The notes under the pieces: generated by a model
What the model saw: only the letters and a program-made list of their open reading frames with translations
The model's database searches: none
What the model was told of the DNA's origin: nothing
Program-made: the position numbers and the translations under genes
Source: Streptococcus sanguinis SK355
Lineage (GTDB): Bacteria > Bacillota > Bacilli > Lactobacillales > Streptococcaceae
DNA: 61,770 nt
NCBI RefSeq assembly: GCF_000212855.1
Contig: NZ_GL890993.1
Location: 1,217,098-1,278,867 of the forward strand
Direction: 5' to 3'
Shown here: piece by piece, positions 8,385 through 18,077 of the stretch
Layout: every line of letters starts with the position of its first letter
Numbering within the stretch: position 1 is the first letter of the stretch

Positions 8385-9154
8385 AATTTGTTTTTGATTT
8401 AGATGGGACCTTGTCCTTTGATTATATGACGATTGATGAGGAGATTAAGCAGGTTCTGCTGACGGCTCCTCAGTTTGGCCATGAAGTTCTGTTTGCTTCA
8501 GCGCGCTCCTATCGAGATTGTCTAGGACTATTAGGTCCGGAATTGAGCCAGCAGATAGTGATTGGCCTGAACGGCGGAGTAGCTTATCAGAAGGGACAGC
8601 TGATGTTTGAGCGTCAGCTGCCTCAGTCGAGTTATCAAGCCATTCTAGATACTTGTTTGACCTATAATTTACCTTTTTTCGTTGATAATACTTTTGACTA
8701 CAGCGGCCAGATTTTAGAAAAAATCCCTTTTATTGCCAGTGTAGATCCTCTCAGGCGGGCAAGACGGTTGGAACTGACTGACCTCCAGCATCCTATTAAG
8801 GTTGTTATTTACATGGGGAATCATGAGCAACTCTTAGACGATTTACAGGCTCGTTTTGGAAACTTGCCTAATCTAAGTCTAGACTATCATGAACATGAGA
8901 AATGTTTTTATATCAATCCGGCTGAAACCAATAAAGCTTCAACTGTAAAGGAACTCTGCGGTTCGGATTATGTGGCTTTTGGTAATGATCAAAATGATAT
9001 CCAGCTCTTTAAGAATTCTCTCTACGCTGTGCAGGTTGGGGATTTCTCAGGATTGAGGGATTATGCGGATGAGCAGGTCGCCTTTCAGGAAAATTTACCC
9101 AAGGCAGTCGCAGCAAGAATCTTACAAAAATTTGCAGATTTCCGAAGAGAATAA
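8381..9154 (+). CDS. Cof-type HAD-family hydrolase
   Basis: A 257-aa HAD phosphatase of the Cof/class IIB type. Motif I is [12 protein letters not shown] at the N-terminus with the nucleophile and acid aspartates; SARSY supplies motif II, and [10 protein letters not shown] near residue 205 carries the motif IV acidic residues. The cap domain lies between. These enzymes usually dephosphorylate sugar phosphates or flavin and pyridoxal phosphates; the substrate here is unknown. The ATG overlaps the folD stop, so it is in the same operon, and a terminator ends it. Confidence 0.88.
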   Translation: MKFVFDLDGTLSFDYMTIDEEIKQVLLTAPQFGHEVLFASARSYRDCLGLLGPELSQQIVIGLNGGVAYQKGQLMFERQLPQSSYQAILDTCLTYNLPFFVDNTFDYSGQILEKIPFIASVDPLRRARRLELTDLQHPIKVVIYMGNHEQLLDDLQARFGNLPNLSLDYHEHEKCFYINPAETNKASTVKELCGSDYVAFGNDQNDIQLFKNSLYAVQVGDFSGLRDYADEQVAFQENLPKAVAARILQKFADFRRE

Positions 9155-9169
9155 CTTTCTTGCGATACG

Positions 9170-9193
9170 AGGCACCTGTTTAGGTGCCTTTTG
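9170..9193 (+). terminator. Terminator after the HAD gene
   Basis: GGCACCT/AGGTGCC stem around GTTT followed by TTTT. Confidence 0.88.
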
Positions 9194-9261
9194 GTGTATA
9201 ATAAAGATAGGTTTGGTCATATTGAGACAAGTGCAGGATGAAGTTGGTCTAGGAGAATATC

Positions 9262-10104
9262 ATGGTAAAAAATGCTGAAAATATTTTAAAAAGAGTCATT
9301 AGGGAACGTCCCTTGGATAGTCACAAGGGCGATTACGGTCGTCTTTTACTAATTGGAGGGACTTATCCTTATGGGGGCGCCATTATCATGGCTGCTTTGG
9401 CTGCGGTCAATAGCGGAGCGGGTCTGGTGACTGTTGCTACAGATAGAGAAAATATCGCCCCTCTGCACAGTCATCTACCGGAGGCCATGGCCTTTGACTT
9501 AGAGGAGCAAGACCGATTGACAGAGCAGCTGATCAAATCAGATCTAGTCTTGATTGGTCCTGGCTTGGCGGAGAATCAACTAGGTCTAGATATCCTACAA
9601 AAGGTAGTCCAGACTGTGGCAGAACAACAGATACTTATCATGGATGGCGGCGCCATTTCACTCTTTAGCAAGGCAGCTTTGCCATTTCCAAAAGCCCAAA
9701 CAGTTTTTACCCCTCACCAGAAGGAGTGGGAAGGCTTATCGGGTTTGAGCTTATCAGATCAGACAGCTGCAGCCAATCAGGCGGGGGTCAATCAGCTGCC
9801 TCTGGGCAGTATTGTCGTGCAGAAAAAGCATGGGACGACCATCTTTCAAAGTGGGCAAAAGCAGGTTTTTGAGCTGACAGTAGGCGGACCTTATCAGGCA
9901 ACTGGCGGCATGGGAGATACGTTGGCTGGTATGATTGCTGCTTTTGCGGGTCAGTTCAAGTCAAGCAGCCTCTTTGAGCGAGTGGCGGCTGCAACCCTTC
10001 TTCACTCCCTTGTCGCAGATGATTTGAGTCATGAAGCTTATGTCGTCCTGCCAACGGCAATCAGTAGAGCCATTCCAAGGTGGATGAATGAGATGAGTCA
10101 GTAG
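9262..10104 (+). CDS. nnrD: ADP-dependent NAD(P)H-hydrate dehydratase
   Basis: A 280-aa ribokinase-fold enzyme that repairs hydrated NADH and NADPH, using ADP. It shows the YjeF C-terminal-domain marks GDYGRLLLIGGTYPYGGAI, LIGPGL, TPHQKEW and GGMGDTLAGMIAAF (nucleotide-binding GDxL near the C-terminus). The epimerase domain (YjeF_N) is absent, so this is the stand-alone form. A TATAAT is at 9197-9202; AGGAGAAT precedes the ATG. It is a single gene with its own terminator. Confidence 0.92.
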   Translation: MVKNAENILKRVIRERPLDSHKGDYGRLLLIGGTYPYGGAIIMAALAAVNSGAGLVTVATDRENIAPLHSHLPEAMAFDLEEQDRLTEQLIKSDLVLIGPGLAENQLGLDILQKVVQTVAEQQILIMDGGAISLFSKAALPFPKAQTVFTPHQKEWEGLSGLSLSDQTAAANQAGVNQLPLGSIVVQKKHGTTIFQSGQKQVFELTVGGPYQATGGMGDTLAGMIAAFAGQFKSSSLFERVAAATLLHSLVADDLSHEAYVVLPTAISRAIPRWMNEMSQ

Positions 10105-10126
10105 ACTTTTTCTTGGGTTTTAAGTC

Positions 10127-10162
10127 AGCTGGGTTTCTTTTATGGAAGCCCAGTTTTTTTCT
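10127..10162 (+). terminator. Terminator after nnrD
   Basis: CTGGGTTTC/GAAGCCCAG stem and a T7 run. Confidence 0.9.
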
Positions 10163-10213
10163 TGCTTTTCAGGGTATTTTTAGACTTTGTAATCGGTTTT
10201 TTATGCAGTTTTT

Positions 10214-10222
10214 TGTTATAAT
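10214..10222 (+). promoter_or_regulatory. Promoter of the xseA operon
   Basis: TGTTATAAT (extended -10), 38 bp before the xseA ATG; it is the only clear promoter before the six-gene run to recN. Confidence 0.6.
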
Positions 10223-10260
10223 AAAAGTTACGGAAAAACTAGAAAAGAAAGGAAAAGGAC

Positions 10261-11601
10261 ATGCCAGAGTATTTGTCGGTTTCGACCTTGACCAAGTATC
10301 TGAAGATGAAGTTTGAGCGGGATCCTTATTTGGAGCGGGTCTATCTGACTGGTCAGGTGTCCAATTTCCGACGGCGTCCCAATCATCAGTATTTTTCATT
10401 GAAGGATGAGAAGGCTGTCATTCAGGTTACGATTTGGTCTGGTGTCTACCAGAAGTTGGGCTTTGAGCTGGAAGAAGGCATGAAAATCAATGTGATTGGC
10501 CGGGTGCAGCTCTATGAGCCGAGCGGTTCCTATTCTATTATCATTGAAAAAGCGGAGCCGGATGGTATCGGAGCTTTGGCTATCCAGTTTGAACAGCTCA
10601 AGAAAAAACTGGGAGAAGAGGGGCTTTTTCAAGATAAATTCAAGCAAGCCTTGCCCCAGTTTCCTAAGAAAATTGGTGTTGTAACCAGTCCCAGCGGAGC
10701 GGTCATTCGGGATATTATCACGACGGTCAGCCGTCGCTTTCCGGGAGTGGAGATTGTCCTTTATCCGACAAAAGTGCAGGGAGATGGGGCTGCAGCTCAG
10801 GTTGCTGACCACATCAGACTGGCCAATGAGCGGTCGGATTTGGATGTACTGATTATTGGTCGAGGCGGCGGTTCTATTGAAGATCTCTGGGCTTTCAACG
10901 AGGAGGAAACAGTTCGGGCTATTTTTGAGTCTCGGATTCCTGTTATCTCTAGTGTCGGCCATGAGACAGATACGACTTTGGCGGACTTTGTGGCAGATCG
11001 CAGGGCTGCGACTCCTACGGCTGCGGCTGAGTTAGCAACACCAGTCACCAAGCTGGATCTTCTGGGACATTTGCAGCAGCAGGAAAACCGCATGTCACGA
11101 GCGATTTCCAATCGCCTGAGCTATTATCGAGAGAGATTGAATAAGCTAACCCAGTCGGTTATCTTCCGACAGCCAGAGCGGCTTTACGATGGCCATCTGC
11201 AGAAGTTAGACCAGCTCAACCTGCGACTCAAGCAAAAAATTCGCGAATATTATAGTGAAGAGCAACAGCGGGTCAAAATCTTGCAGCACCGTTTGGAAGC
11301 ATTGAATCCGCTCAGTCGCGTTCAGCGTCTTCAGGAGCAGACTGCTCAGCTGGAGCGTTTGCTGCGCAGCAACATGGCGGTCATTTATGATAACAAGGTG
11401 GCTCAAGTCAGGAGATTATCCGAGGCCTTGCTTATGCTGGATACCAGTCGAATCGTGGCGCGTGGCTATGCTATTGTCCAAAAGAATCAAAAGGTTGTCG
11501 AGTCAAGTGCAGGCATTGAAGAAAAAGATGAGCTGACCCTGCTTATGCGGGATGGGCAGCTGGAAGTAGAGGTAAAACATGTCCAAAGAAAAGAAATTTG
11601 A
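10261..11601 (+). CDS. xseA: Exodeoxyribonuclease VII large subunit
   Basis: A 446-aa catalytic subunit of ExoVII, which degrades single-stranded DNA to oligonucleotides in both directions. The N-terminal OB fold (about 1-100, with [11 protein letters not shown] and HQYFSLKD) is followed by the nuclease domain with [31 protein letters not shown] and [21 protein letters not shown] long coiled-coil region (about 285-390) binds the small subunits. GGAAAAGG precedes the ATG. The 3' end overlaps xseB by 23 bp, giving coupled translation. Confidence 0.97.
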   Translation: MPEYLSVSTLTKYLKMKFERDPYLERVYLTGQVSNFRRRPNHQYFSLKDEKAVIQVTIWSGVYQKLGFELEEGMKINVIGRVQLYEPSGSYSIIIEKAEPDGIGALAIQFEQLKKKLGEEGLFQDKFKQALPQFPKKIGVVTSPSGAVIRDIITTVSRRFPGVEIVLYPTKVQGDGAAAQVADHIRLANERSDLDVLIIGRGGGSIEDLWAFNEEETVRAIFESRIPVISSVGHETDTTLADFVADRRAATPTAAAELATPVTKLDLLGHLQQQENRMSRAISNRLSYYRERLNKLTQSVIFRQPERLYDGHLQKLDQLNLRLKQKIREYYSEEQQRVKILQHRLEALNPLSRVQRLQEQTAQLERLLRSNMAVIYDNKVAQVRRLSEALLMLDTSRIVARGYAIVQKNQKVVESSAGIEEKDELTLLMRDGQLEVEVKHVQRKEI

Positions 11602-11791
11602 AGAAAACTTAGCAGACTTGGAAGTCATTGTCCAAAAGCTTGAAAATGGTGATGTAGCCTTGGAAGAGGCGATTGCGGAATTTCAAAAGGGGATGAAGCT
11701 TTCAAAGGAACTCCAGGCTAGTCTGGACAAGGCTGAAAAGACCTTAGTTAAGGTCATGCAGGCAGACGGCACAGAAACGGAAATGGAATGA
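11579..11791 (+). CDS. xseB: Exodeoxyribonuclease VII small subunit
   Basis: A 70-aa helical hairpin protein that packs along the XseA coiled coil. It has the family pattern [19 protein letters not shown] and [12 protein letters not shown]. It overlaps xseA at its start and ispA by 4 bp at its end (ATGA), so all are one operon. Confidence 0.95.
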   Translation: MSKEKKFEENLADLEVIVQKLENGDVALEEAIAEFQKGMKLSKELQASLDKAEKTLVKVMQADGTETEME

Positions 11792-12663
11792 CAAGAAACG
11801 AGAAACTGGAAAAAATCGGTCTGACGATTGAGGATTTTTATAAGTCTCAGCAAGTGTCGCCGGATTTATCAGAAGTTATTTTGTACTCGGTGCAGGCTGG
11901 AGGCAAGCGAATTCGTCCCTTACTGCTATTGGAGTTGATTCAAGCTTTTGGCCTAGAGCTGACTGAGGCCCACTATCAGGTCGCGGCGGCTCTTGAGATG
12001 ATTCACACTGGCAGCCTTATCCATGATGATTTACCGGCTATGGATGATGACGACTATCGTCGCGGTCGCTTGACTAGCCATAAGAAGTTTGGAGAGGATA
12101 TGGCTATTTTAGCGGGTGATTCTCTCTTTTTGGACCCCTATGGACTATTGGCAAGGGCCGAGCTGCCCAGTCAGGTCAAGGTGGACTTGATTTCTGAATT
12201 GTCTCTGGCAGCAGGGAGCTTTGGTATGGTCGCAGGACAAGTTCTGGACATGCAAGGTGAAGGCCAAGCAATTAGTTTAGAAGATTTAAAAAACATCCAT
12301 GCCAATAAGACTGGTAAGCTACTGACCTATCCTTTTGTCGCAGCTGGTTTGATTGTTCAGGCTCAGCAGTCTGTTCAAGACAAGCTTCGTAGGATTGGAG
12401 AGCTTTTAGGCTTGGCCTTTCAAGTGCGGGATGATATTTTGGATGTGACAGCTAGTTTTGAAGAGCTGGGTAAAACCCCGCAGAAAGATTTAGCTGCGGC
12501 CAAGTCGACTTATCCAGCTTTTCTGGGTCTAGATGGAGCTAAGAACTTTTTCAATCAGACCCTTGATGAAGCTGTGGACATTCTGACAGACTTGGAAGAG
12601 AAGACAAAGTTTTCAGGCGGAGTAATTCAAAAGATAATAGAAAGTTTGAGATTGAATGGCTAA
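11788..12663 (+). CDS. ispA: Farnesyl diphosphate synthase (polyprenyl synthetase)
   Basis: A 291-aa short-chain trans-prenyltransferase that makes FPP from IPP and DMAPP for undecaprenyl-phosphate synthesis. GGKRIRPLL, the first aspartate-rich motif ([15 protein letters not shown], about residues 82-96) and the second (QVRDDILD, about 212) are intact. The extra residues between the aspartates of the first motif fit a bacterial FPP synthase. It overlaps xseB by 4 bp and tlyA by 8 bp. Confidence 0.94.
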   Translation: MTRNEKLEKIGLTIEDFYKSQQVSPDLSEVILYSVQAGGKRIRPLLLLELIQAFGLELTEAHYQVAAALEMIHTGSLIHDDLPAMDDDDYRRGRLTSHKKFGEDMAILAGDSLFLDPYGLLARAELPSQVKVDLISELSLAAGSFGMVAGQVLDMQGEGQAISLEDLKNIHANKTGKLLTYPFVAAGLIVQAQQSVQDKLRRIGELLGLAFQVRDDILDVTASFEELGKTPQKDLAAAKSTYPAFLGLDGAKNFFNQTLDEAVDILTDLEEKTKFSGGVIQKIIESLRLNG

Positions 12664-13471
12664 GGAAAGAGTAGATGTGCTGGCCTACAGACAAGGGCTC
12701 TTTGAGACCAGAGAGCAGGCTAAGCGTGGTGTAATGGCTGGGCTGGTTATTGCTGCGGCTAATGGCCAGCGCTTTGACAAGCCAGGTGAAAAGATTGACA
12801 CAGCCACAGAGCTACGCTTAAAAGGTGAGAAACTCAGATATGTCAGCCGAGGCGGGCTCAAGCTAGAAAAGGCTTTGCAAGTCTTTGGTATTTCGGTCAC
12901 TGATCGAGTGACCTTAGATATCGGAGCTTCGACCGGCGGTTTTACAGATGTCATGCTGCAGCACGGAGCTAAGCTGGTCTATGCAGTGGATGTGGGGACC
13001 AATCAGCTGGCATGGAAGCTCAGACAGGATGAGCGGGTCGTCAGCATGGAGCAGTTTAATTTTCGATATGCCCAAAGGACTGACTTTGAACAGGAGCCTA
13101 GCTTTGCCAGTATTGATGTCAGCTTTATATCGCTGAGTTTGATTTTGCCAGCTCTGCATGAGATTTTGGCTCGGGATGGCCAAGTGGTCGCCTTGATCAA
13201 GCCTCAGTTTGAAGCGGGCCGCGAGCAGATTGGAAAAAAAGGGATTGTCAAGGATAAAAAGGTCCATTTAGCAGTTCTGGAAAAGGTCACAGCATTTATG
13301 ATGGAGGCTGGCTTTTCTGTCAGGGGACTGGATTTTTCGCCTATTCAGGGCGGTCAGGGCAATGTAGAATTTCTGGCCTATTTAGAAAAGAGTACAGAAC
13401 CGCAGGCTCTTGATTCAGCACTGATGACAGCTGTCGTAGAGGCAGCACACAAGGAATTTAAGGATGAATAA
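12656..13471 (+). CDS. tlyA: TlyA-family rRNA 2'-O-methyltransferase
   Basis: A 271-aa protein with an N-terminal S4 RNA-binding domain (about 1-65, [20 protein letters not shown]) and an FtsJ-like Rossmann methyltransferase (LDIGASTGGFTDVML, DVSFISLSLILPAL, ALIKPQFEAGR). The family methylates ribose in 16S and/or 23S rRNA; many genomes call it hemolysin A. It overlaps both ispA and argR, consistent with one polycistronic message. Confidence 0.92.
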   Translation: MAKERVDVLAYRQGLFETREQAKRGVMAGLVIAAANGQRFDKPGEKIDTATELRLKGEKLRYVSRGGLKLEKALQVFGISVTDRVTLDIGASTGGFTDVMLQHGAKLVYAVDVGTNQLAWKLRQDERVVSMEQFNFRYAQRTDFEQEPSFASIDVSFISLSLILPALHEILARDGQVVALIKPQFEAGREQIGKKGIVKDKKVHLAVLEKVTAFMMEAGFSVRGLDFSPIQGGQGNVEFLAYLEKSTEPQALDSALMTAVVEAAHKEFKDE

Positions 13472-13895
13472 GAAGGATAGATTAGAAAAGATTAGACGCT
13501 TTGTCAGTGACTATGACATTGGCACACAGGAGGAAATTGTAGAACATCTCAGGGAATCTGGGATTACAGCGACCCAGGCCACGGTCTCTAGGGATATCAA
13601 GGAGCTGGGGATTGTCAAGATACCACTCAAGGACAACACCTATATCTACGAGCTACCTAAGACCATGACCAGCAGTCTGGGCTTGGCTGAAAATAATATC
13701 CTGTCCTGTCAGGTTTTGGGAAATATGATCAATCTCAGTCTGGTACCGGGGAGCACAGCACTGGTCAAGCGTCATCTTAGAAATGAATTTGCTGAGGATA
13801 TTTTCAGTATCTTGGCAGACAACGACAGTATTTTGATGGTTATGATGACAGAGGAAGCAGCTGCAAGGATTGCAACCATCATTCACCATTGGTAG
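13464..13895 (+). CDS. argR: Arginine repressor ArgR/AhrC
   Basis: A 143-aa regulator of arginine synthesis and catabolism. The N-terminal winged helix (RLEKIRRFVSDYDIGTQEEI and TQATVSRDIKELGI) contains the SR recognition residues. The C-terminal hexamerisation and arginine-binding domain includes GSTALVKRHL and LADNDSILMVMMTEEAA. Streptococci carry several ArgR paralogs; this one, between tlyA and recN, is the conserved copy usually called AhrC/ArgR2-like. It overlaps tlyA by 8 bp. Confidence 0.92.
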   Translation: MNKKDRLEKIRRFVSDYDIGTQEEIVEHLRESGITATQATVSRDIKELGIVKIPLKDNTYIYELPKTMTSSLGLAENNILSCQVLGNMINLSLVPGSTALVKRHLRNEFAEDIFSILADNDSILMVMMTEEAAARIATIIHHW

Positions 13896-13903
13896 GAAAG
13901 CCT

Positions 13904-15562
13904 ATGTTATTAGAAATTTCGATTAAAAATTTTGCCATTATTGAGGAGATTTCTCTTAATTTTGAGCAAGGAATGACGGTTTTGACCGGAGAAACCGGAG
14001 CCGGTAAGTCTATTATTATTGACGCGATGAACATGATGCTGGGCAGTCGTGCTACGATGGATGTTATTCGTCATGGGGCACCCAAAGCTGAGATAGAAGG
14101 ACTTTTTTCGCTGGAAAATAGCAGAGCTTTGCGAGAGATTTTTGAGGAGCAAGGCTGGGAGCTGACCGATGAGCTGATTATCCGTCGGGAAATTCTGCAA
14201 AACGGCCGAAGTGTCAGCCGTATCAATGGTCAGATGGTTAATCTGTCTGTTCTAAAGGCTGTTGGCCAGCACTTGGTGGATATCCATGGTCAGCACGATC
14301 AGGAAGAGCTGATGAGACCCCAGCTTCATATTGCCATGCTAGATGAGTTTGGCTCAGCAGACTTTTTGCATCTCAAAGGCCGCTATCAGGAAACCTTTGA
14401 CCGCTATCGAAGCCTGCGCAAGCAAGTCCTGACTTTGCAGAAAAATCAGCTGGAGCATAAGGCCAGGATTGAGATGCTGGAGTTTCAGATGGCGGAGATT
14501 GAGAGTGCAGCCCTCAAAAGTGGTGAAGATACTGCCCTGCATCAGGAGCAGGATCGCTTGCTCAACCACAAGCTCATTGCCGATACGCTGACCAACGCCT
14601 ATACCATGCTAGATAATGAAGATTTTTCCAGTCTGACCAATGTCCGCTCAGCTATGAATGACCTTGAGTCTATCGAGGATTACGATCCAGCCTACAAGGA
14701 GCTTTCAGGCAGCTTGTCAGAGACATATTATGTCTTAGAAGATGTCAGCAAGCGCCTAGAGGACATTTTAGATGGACTGGATTTTGACGGAGACCGGCTG
14801 CTGCAGGTGGAGAGTCGCTTAGACTTGATTAACAGTATCACTCGTAAATACGGCGGCCAAGTAGATGATGTGCTGGATTACTTTGCTCAGATTTCCAAAG
14901 AATACAGCCTTTTAACTGGAAGTAACTTGTCCTCAGAGGATATGGACCGAGAGCTGAAGGCCTTGGAGAGAGAGCTGGTAGAGCTGGCTCAGGAGCTTAG
15001 CCAGGCTCGTCACGGCCTAGCAGCCCAGCTGGAAGCAGAAATCAAGCAAGAGCTGCAGGACCTCTACATGGAAAAGGCGCGCTTTAAAGTGCAGTTCAGT
15101 AAGGGCAAGTTCAACCGTGAAGGCAATGAACAAGTAGAGTTTTACATCTCAGCAAATCCGGGCGAGGATTTCAAACCTTTGGTGAGGGTTGCGTCTGGCG
15201 GGGAACTCTCCCGTCTTATGTTGGCTATCAAGTCTGCCTTTTCTCGTAAGGAAGGCAAGACCAGCATTGTCTTTGACGAAGTGGATACGGGCGTTTCTGG
15301 CCGAGTGGCCCAGGCTATTGCTCAGAAGATTCACAAGATTGGCTCCAACGGCCAAGTCTTGGCTATTTCCCATCTGCCGCAAGTCATTGCGATTGCCGAT
15401 TATCAGTTCTTTATTGAGAAGATTTCGGATGAGAATTCGACCGTCTCAACGGTTCGCCTGCTAACGGCTGAAGAGCGTGTTCAGGAAGTCGCTAAGATGC
15501 TGGCTGGCGAAGATGTGACGGAGGCTGCTTTGACTCAAGCCAGAGAATTATTAAAAAAATAA
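13904..15562 (+). CDS. recN: DNA repair protein RecN
   Basis: A 552-aa SMC-like ATPase that acts early in double-strand break repair. Walker A is GETGAGKSIIID (about 30-41). The signature region VASGGELSRLMLAIK and Walker B TSIVFDEVDTGVSG are near 430-470, with coiled coils between. The ATG at 13904 is chosen because AGGAAAG lies before it; an in-frame TTG at 13889 lies inside argR and has no ribosome site. It is the last gene of the xseA operon. Confidence 0.95.
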   Translation: MLLEISIKNFAIIEEISLNFEQGMTVLTGETGAGKSIIIDAMNMMLGSRATMDVIRHGAPKAEIEGLFSLENSRALREIFEEQGWELTDELIIRREILQNGRSVSRINGQMVNLSVLKAVGQHLVDIHGQHDQEELMRPQLHIAMLDEFGSADFLHLKGRYQETFDRYRSLRKQVLTLQKNQLEHKARIEMLEFQMAEIESAALKSGEDTALHQEQDRLLNHKLIADTLTNAYTMLDNEDFSSLTNVRSAMNDLESIEDYDPAYKELSGSLSETYYVLEDVSKRLEDILDGLDFDGDRLLQVESRLDLINSITRKYGGQVDDVLDYFAQISKEYSLLTGSNLSSEDMDRELKALERELVELAQELSQARHGLAAQLEAEIKQELQDLYMEKARFKVQFSKGKFNREGNEQVEFYISANPGEDFKPLVRVASGGELSRLMLAIKSAFSRKEGKTSIVFDEVDTGVSGRVAQAIAQKIHKIGSNGQVLAISHLPQVIAIADYQFFIEKISDENSTVSTVRLLTAEERVQEVAKMLAGEDVTEAALTQARELLKK

Positions 15563-15568
15563 ACAAGC

Positions 15569-15596
15569 GAGACTGAGACACTGGTGTTTCGGTCTC
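15569..15596 (+). terminator. Hairpin between recN and the phosphatase gene
   Basis: A 13-bp stem with two G-U pairs (GAGAC...GTCTC outer pairs) is followed by only CTTTA, so termination may be partial. The right arm (TCTCCT) is also complementary to the AGGAGG ribosome site at 15601-15606. Confidence 0.5.
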
Positions 15597-15614
15597 CTTT
15601 AGGAGGTGGCGCGT

Positions 15615-16343
15615 ATGACAGAATATTTTGCAATTGGTGATGTCCATGGTAAGGCTAGTATGCTAGATGAGCTGCTCCAGCACTGGGACGGTCGTAGCCA
15701 ACTAGTCTTTCTAGGCGACTTGATAGATCGTGGTGAGGACAGCCGAGCAGTTTTGGAGCGGGTCAAGGACCTAGTGGACCAAGAAGGAGCTGTTTGTCTG
15801 TCTGGCAATCATGAGTATATGTTTCTAACCTGGCTGGACAATCCTGAAAAATCTTATGACCACTACCGACGTAATGGCGGTGACACGACCATTAATTCGC
15901 TTTTAGGCCGACCTCTCAATGCTCCTGTAGATGGAGTAGCAGACGCGGAAGGTGTCAAGACGGAGGCGGCAGATTTAGTAGATTTTATTCGTCAGATGCC
16001 CTTCCTATTGGAAACAGAGCGGTACATTTTTGTCCATGCTGGCCTAGATTTGGAGTTGAAAGACTGGCGAGAGACCAGTGATTATCAAAAAGTTTGGATT
16101 CGCGCGCCTTTTCACGAAGGCAGCAATCAGACTGGCAAAACGATTGTCTTTGGTCATACACCGACATTTTACCTCTTGCATAAGGCGCCGGGAACTGATC
16201 AGCTATGGATGACTGAGGATGGCAAGATTGGCATGGATGGCGGAGCTGTATATGGCGGAGTCCTCCACGGAGTTGTCTTTGGTTATAATGGCATCATAGA
16301 GCAGTATGCCATAAAAAATGATGGTTTGGTAGCTGAAGACTGA
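15615..16343 (+). CDS. PP2A-like metallophosphoesterase
   Basis: A 242-aa calcineurin-fold phosphatase with the complete metal-binding set: GDVHGK (about 8), GDLIDRGED (about 36), GNHEYM (about 68), FVHAGLD and FGHTP. Such proteins are annotated as serine/threonine phosphatases or bis-nucleoside tetraphosphatases; the substrate is not resolved. AGGAGG lies 8 nt before the ATG at 15615; the GTG at 15606 overlaps that site and is rejected. It probably receives read-through from recN, but the hairpin upstream may limit this. Confidence 0.88.
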   Translation: MTEYFAIGDVHGKASMLDELLQHWDGRSQLVFLGDLIDRGEDSRAVLERVKDLVDQEGAVCLSGNHEYMFLTWLDNPEKSYDHYRRNGGDTTINSLLGRPLNAPVDGVADAEGVKTEAADLVDFIRQMPFLLETERYIFVHAGLDLELKDWRETSDYQKVWIRAPFHEGSNQTGKTIVFGHTPTFYLLHKAPGTDQLWMTEDGKIGMDGGAVYGGVLHGVVFGYNGIIEQYAIKNDGLVAED

Positions 16344-16374
16344 AAAAAGATTGGATTTTCCCAATCTTTTTTTG
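16343..16374 (+). terminator. Terminator after the phosphatase gene
   Basis: AAAGATTGG/CCAATCTTT stem with a T7 run directly after the stop. Confidence 0.92.
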
Positions 16375-16571
16375 CTGAGATTCTCTTTGAAAACAAGCTT
16401 TTTTCTAAAATTTTCCCCAATAAAGTTAAAAAGCTGCATGTAAACACTTTTTCATCTAATTTTAAAGAAGCGCAAAAAGATTAAAAAACTAAAACAAGCA
16501 GATTAAATTTAGGAAACGCTTGGTCTGAGCTGTGATTTTAGTGAATATTCCCCCACAAAACCATAAAAATT

Positions 16572-16580
16572 TGGTATAAT
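16572..16580 (+). promoter_or_regulatory. Extended -10 promoter of degV
   Basis: TGGTATAAT, 45 bp before the degV ATG; the -35 is poor. The preceding 200 bp is AT-rich with nothing else recognised. Confidence 0.65.
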
Positions 16581-16625
16581 GTAGTGTAATAACAAGTTAA
16601 AATTTAGATACAGAGTAGGAAATCT

Positions 16626-17459
16626 ATGACAAAAATAAAAATCGTAACAGACTCATCTGTAACCATTGAACCAGAGGTTGCTAAGGAATTAGACATTACT
16701 ATTGTGCCTCTCTCTGTTATGGTGGACGGGGTGGTCTATTCGGATGCAGACCTAGAGGAGGGTGAGTTTCTTCGTCTCATGCAGTCTAGTCGCAATCTGC
16801 CTAAAACCAGCCAGCCGCCTGTCGGAGTCTTTGCTGATGTTTTTGAGCAATTGGCTGAGGATGGAACGCAGATTATCTCCATTCATATGTCTCACGCCTT
16901 GTCAGGAACTGTTGAAGCAGCCCGTCAGGGAGCGACTTTGGCTAATGCTGATGTGACGGTTATTGACAGCTCTTTTACTGATCAGGCTATGAAGTTCCAA
17001 GTCACTGAAGCAGCTAAACTGGCCAAGGAAGGAGTTAGCCTAGAGGAAATTCTAGCCAAAATCGAGGAAGTGAAAGAAAAGACAGAGCTCTACATCGGTC
17101 TCTCTACCTTAGAAAATCTGGTTAAAGGAGGCCGTATTGGTCGAGTTTCCGGTCTGATTAGCTCCTTGCTTAATATCCGGGTTATCATGCAAATGAAGGA
17201 CCATCAGCTGGAGCCCATTGTCAAGGGTAGGGGCGCTAAGACCTTTAAAAAATGGTTGGATGATTTGACAGTAAGTCTGCAAAACAAGCAAGTGGCTGAG
17301 ATTGGAATTTCCTATGCTGGCGGTCCAGAATTGGCTCTGGAAATGAAGGAAAGTTTACAGCCGTATGTCAAGAATCCTATTTCAGTGCTGGAAACAGGGT
17401 CCATTATTCAGACGCATACAGGGGAAAATGCTTGGGCTGTGCTGATTCGTTACGAATAA
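16626..17459 (+). CDS. DegV-family fatty-acid-binding protein
   Basis: A 277-aa FakB/DegV protein. The family binds an acyl chain and presents it to the FakA kinase for incorporation into phospholipid. It begins with [19 protein letters not shown] and carries the conserved TSQPP and GTVEAAR motifs plus [10 protein letters not shown] in the middle. AGTAGGAAA precedes the ATG. It is a single gene; streptococci have several DegV paralogs and which lipid this one prefers cannot be said. Confidence 0.92.
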   Translation: MTKIKIVTDSSVTIEPEVAKELDITIVPLSVMVDGVVYSDADLEEGEFLRLMQSSRNLPKTSQPPVGVFADVFEQLAEDGTQIISIHMSHALSGTVEAARQGATLANADVTVIDSSFTDQAMKFQVTEAAKLAKEGVSLEEILAKIEEVKEKTELYIGLSTLENLVKGGRIGRVSGLISSLLNIRVIMQMKDHQLEPIVKGRGAKTFKKWLDDLTVSLQNKQVAEIGISYAGGPELALEMKESLQPYVKNPISVLETGSIIQTHTGENAWAVLIRYE

Positions 17460-17475
17460 AACCATAATAATTTAG

Positions 17476-17516
17476 AAAATAGCGGCTTAGTACTTGACCT
17501 GAAAGCTATTTTTAGA
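17476..17516 (+). terminator. degV terminator overlapping the HU promoter
   Basis: AAATAGC/GCTATTT arms with a long loop; the loop and right arm contain the -35 and spacer of the HU promoter. Confidence 0.65.
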
Positions 17517-17522
17517 TATGAT
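17494..17522 (+). promoter_or_regulatory. Promoter of the HU gene
   Basis: TTGACC (17494-17499), 17 bp, TATGAT (17517-17522), fitting a highly expressed gene. Confidence 0.72.
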
Positions 17523-17571
17523 AATATTTGTTAGGGTTATCAACCCAGAAAAAATTTGGAGGATTTGTTAA

Positions 17572-17847
17572 ATGGCTAACAAACAAGATTTGATCGCAAA
17601 AGTAGCAGAAGCTACAGAATTGACTAAAAAAGATTCAGCAGCAGCAGTTGACGCTGTATTCGCAGCTGTAACTGAGTACCTTTCAAAAGGTGAAAAAGTT
17701 CAACTTATCGGTTTTGGTAACTTTGAAGTTCGTGAGCGTGCAGCACGTAAAGGTCGCAACCCACAAACTGGTAAAGAAATCAAAATCGCAGCTTCTAAAG
17801 TACCAGCTTTCAAAGCAGGTAAAGCTCTTAAAGACGCTGTAAAATAA
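17572..17847 (+). CDS. hup: DNA-binding protein HU
   Basis: A 91-aa histone-like nucleoid protein, the single HU of streptococci (HlpA), which is essential in several species. It begins [20 protein letters not shown]; the DNA-contacting arm includes [20 protein letters not shown] with the conserved RNPxTG turn, and it ends [19 protein letters not shown] precedes the ATG. Codon choice is strongly biased to optimal codons, as for abundant proteins. It is a single gene with strong promoter and terminator. Confidence 0.97.
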   Translation: MANKQDLIAKVAEATELTKKDSAAAVDAVFAAVTEYLSKGEKVQLIGFGNFEVRERAARKGRNPQTGKEIKIAASKVPAFKAGKALKDAVK

Positions 17848-17858
17848 TTTTGGTTAAT

Positions 17859-17903
17859 AAAGCCTGACACACTTGCCTTTGGCGCGTATGTCAGGCTTTT
17901 TTT
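17859..17903 (+). terminator. HU terminator
   Basis: AAGCCTGACA/TGTCAGGCTT stem with a T7 run. Confidence 0.92.
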
Positions 17904-18077
17904 GCTCTCAGTTCTTGAACTTAATAAAAGATTTAGTGGCTTCGAGAAAGTTGATTGATGAACTTTCTTGGAGTTTTTATTTTGCAGTAAAGTGAAGTAA
18001 TTTGTCTCTAAACAAAAGAGAATGATAAAGGACAAACATATTTAAAGACGTGAAATAAAAAGTTTAGGAGGTAAGAA

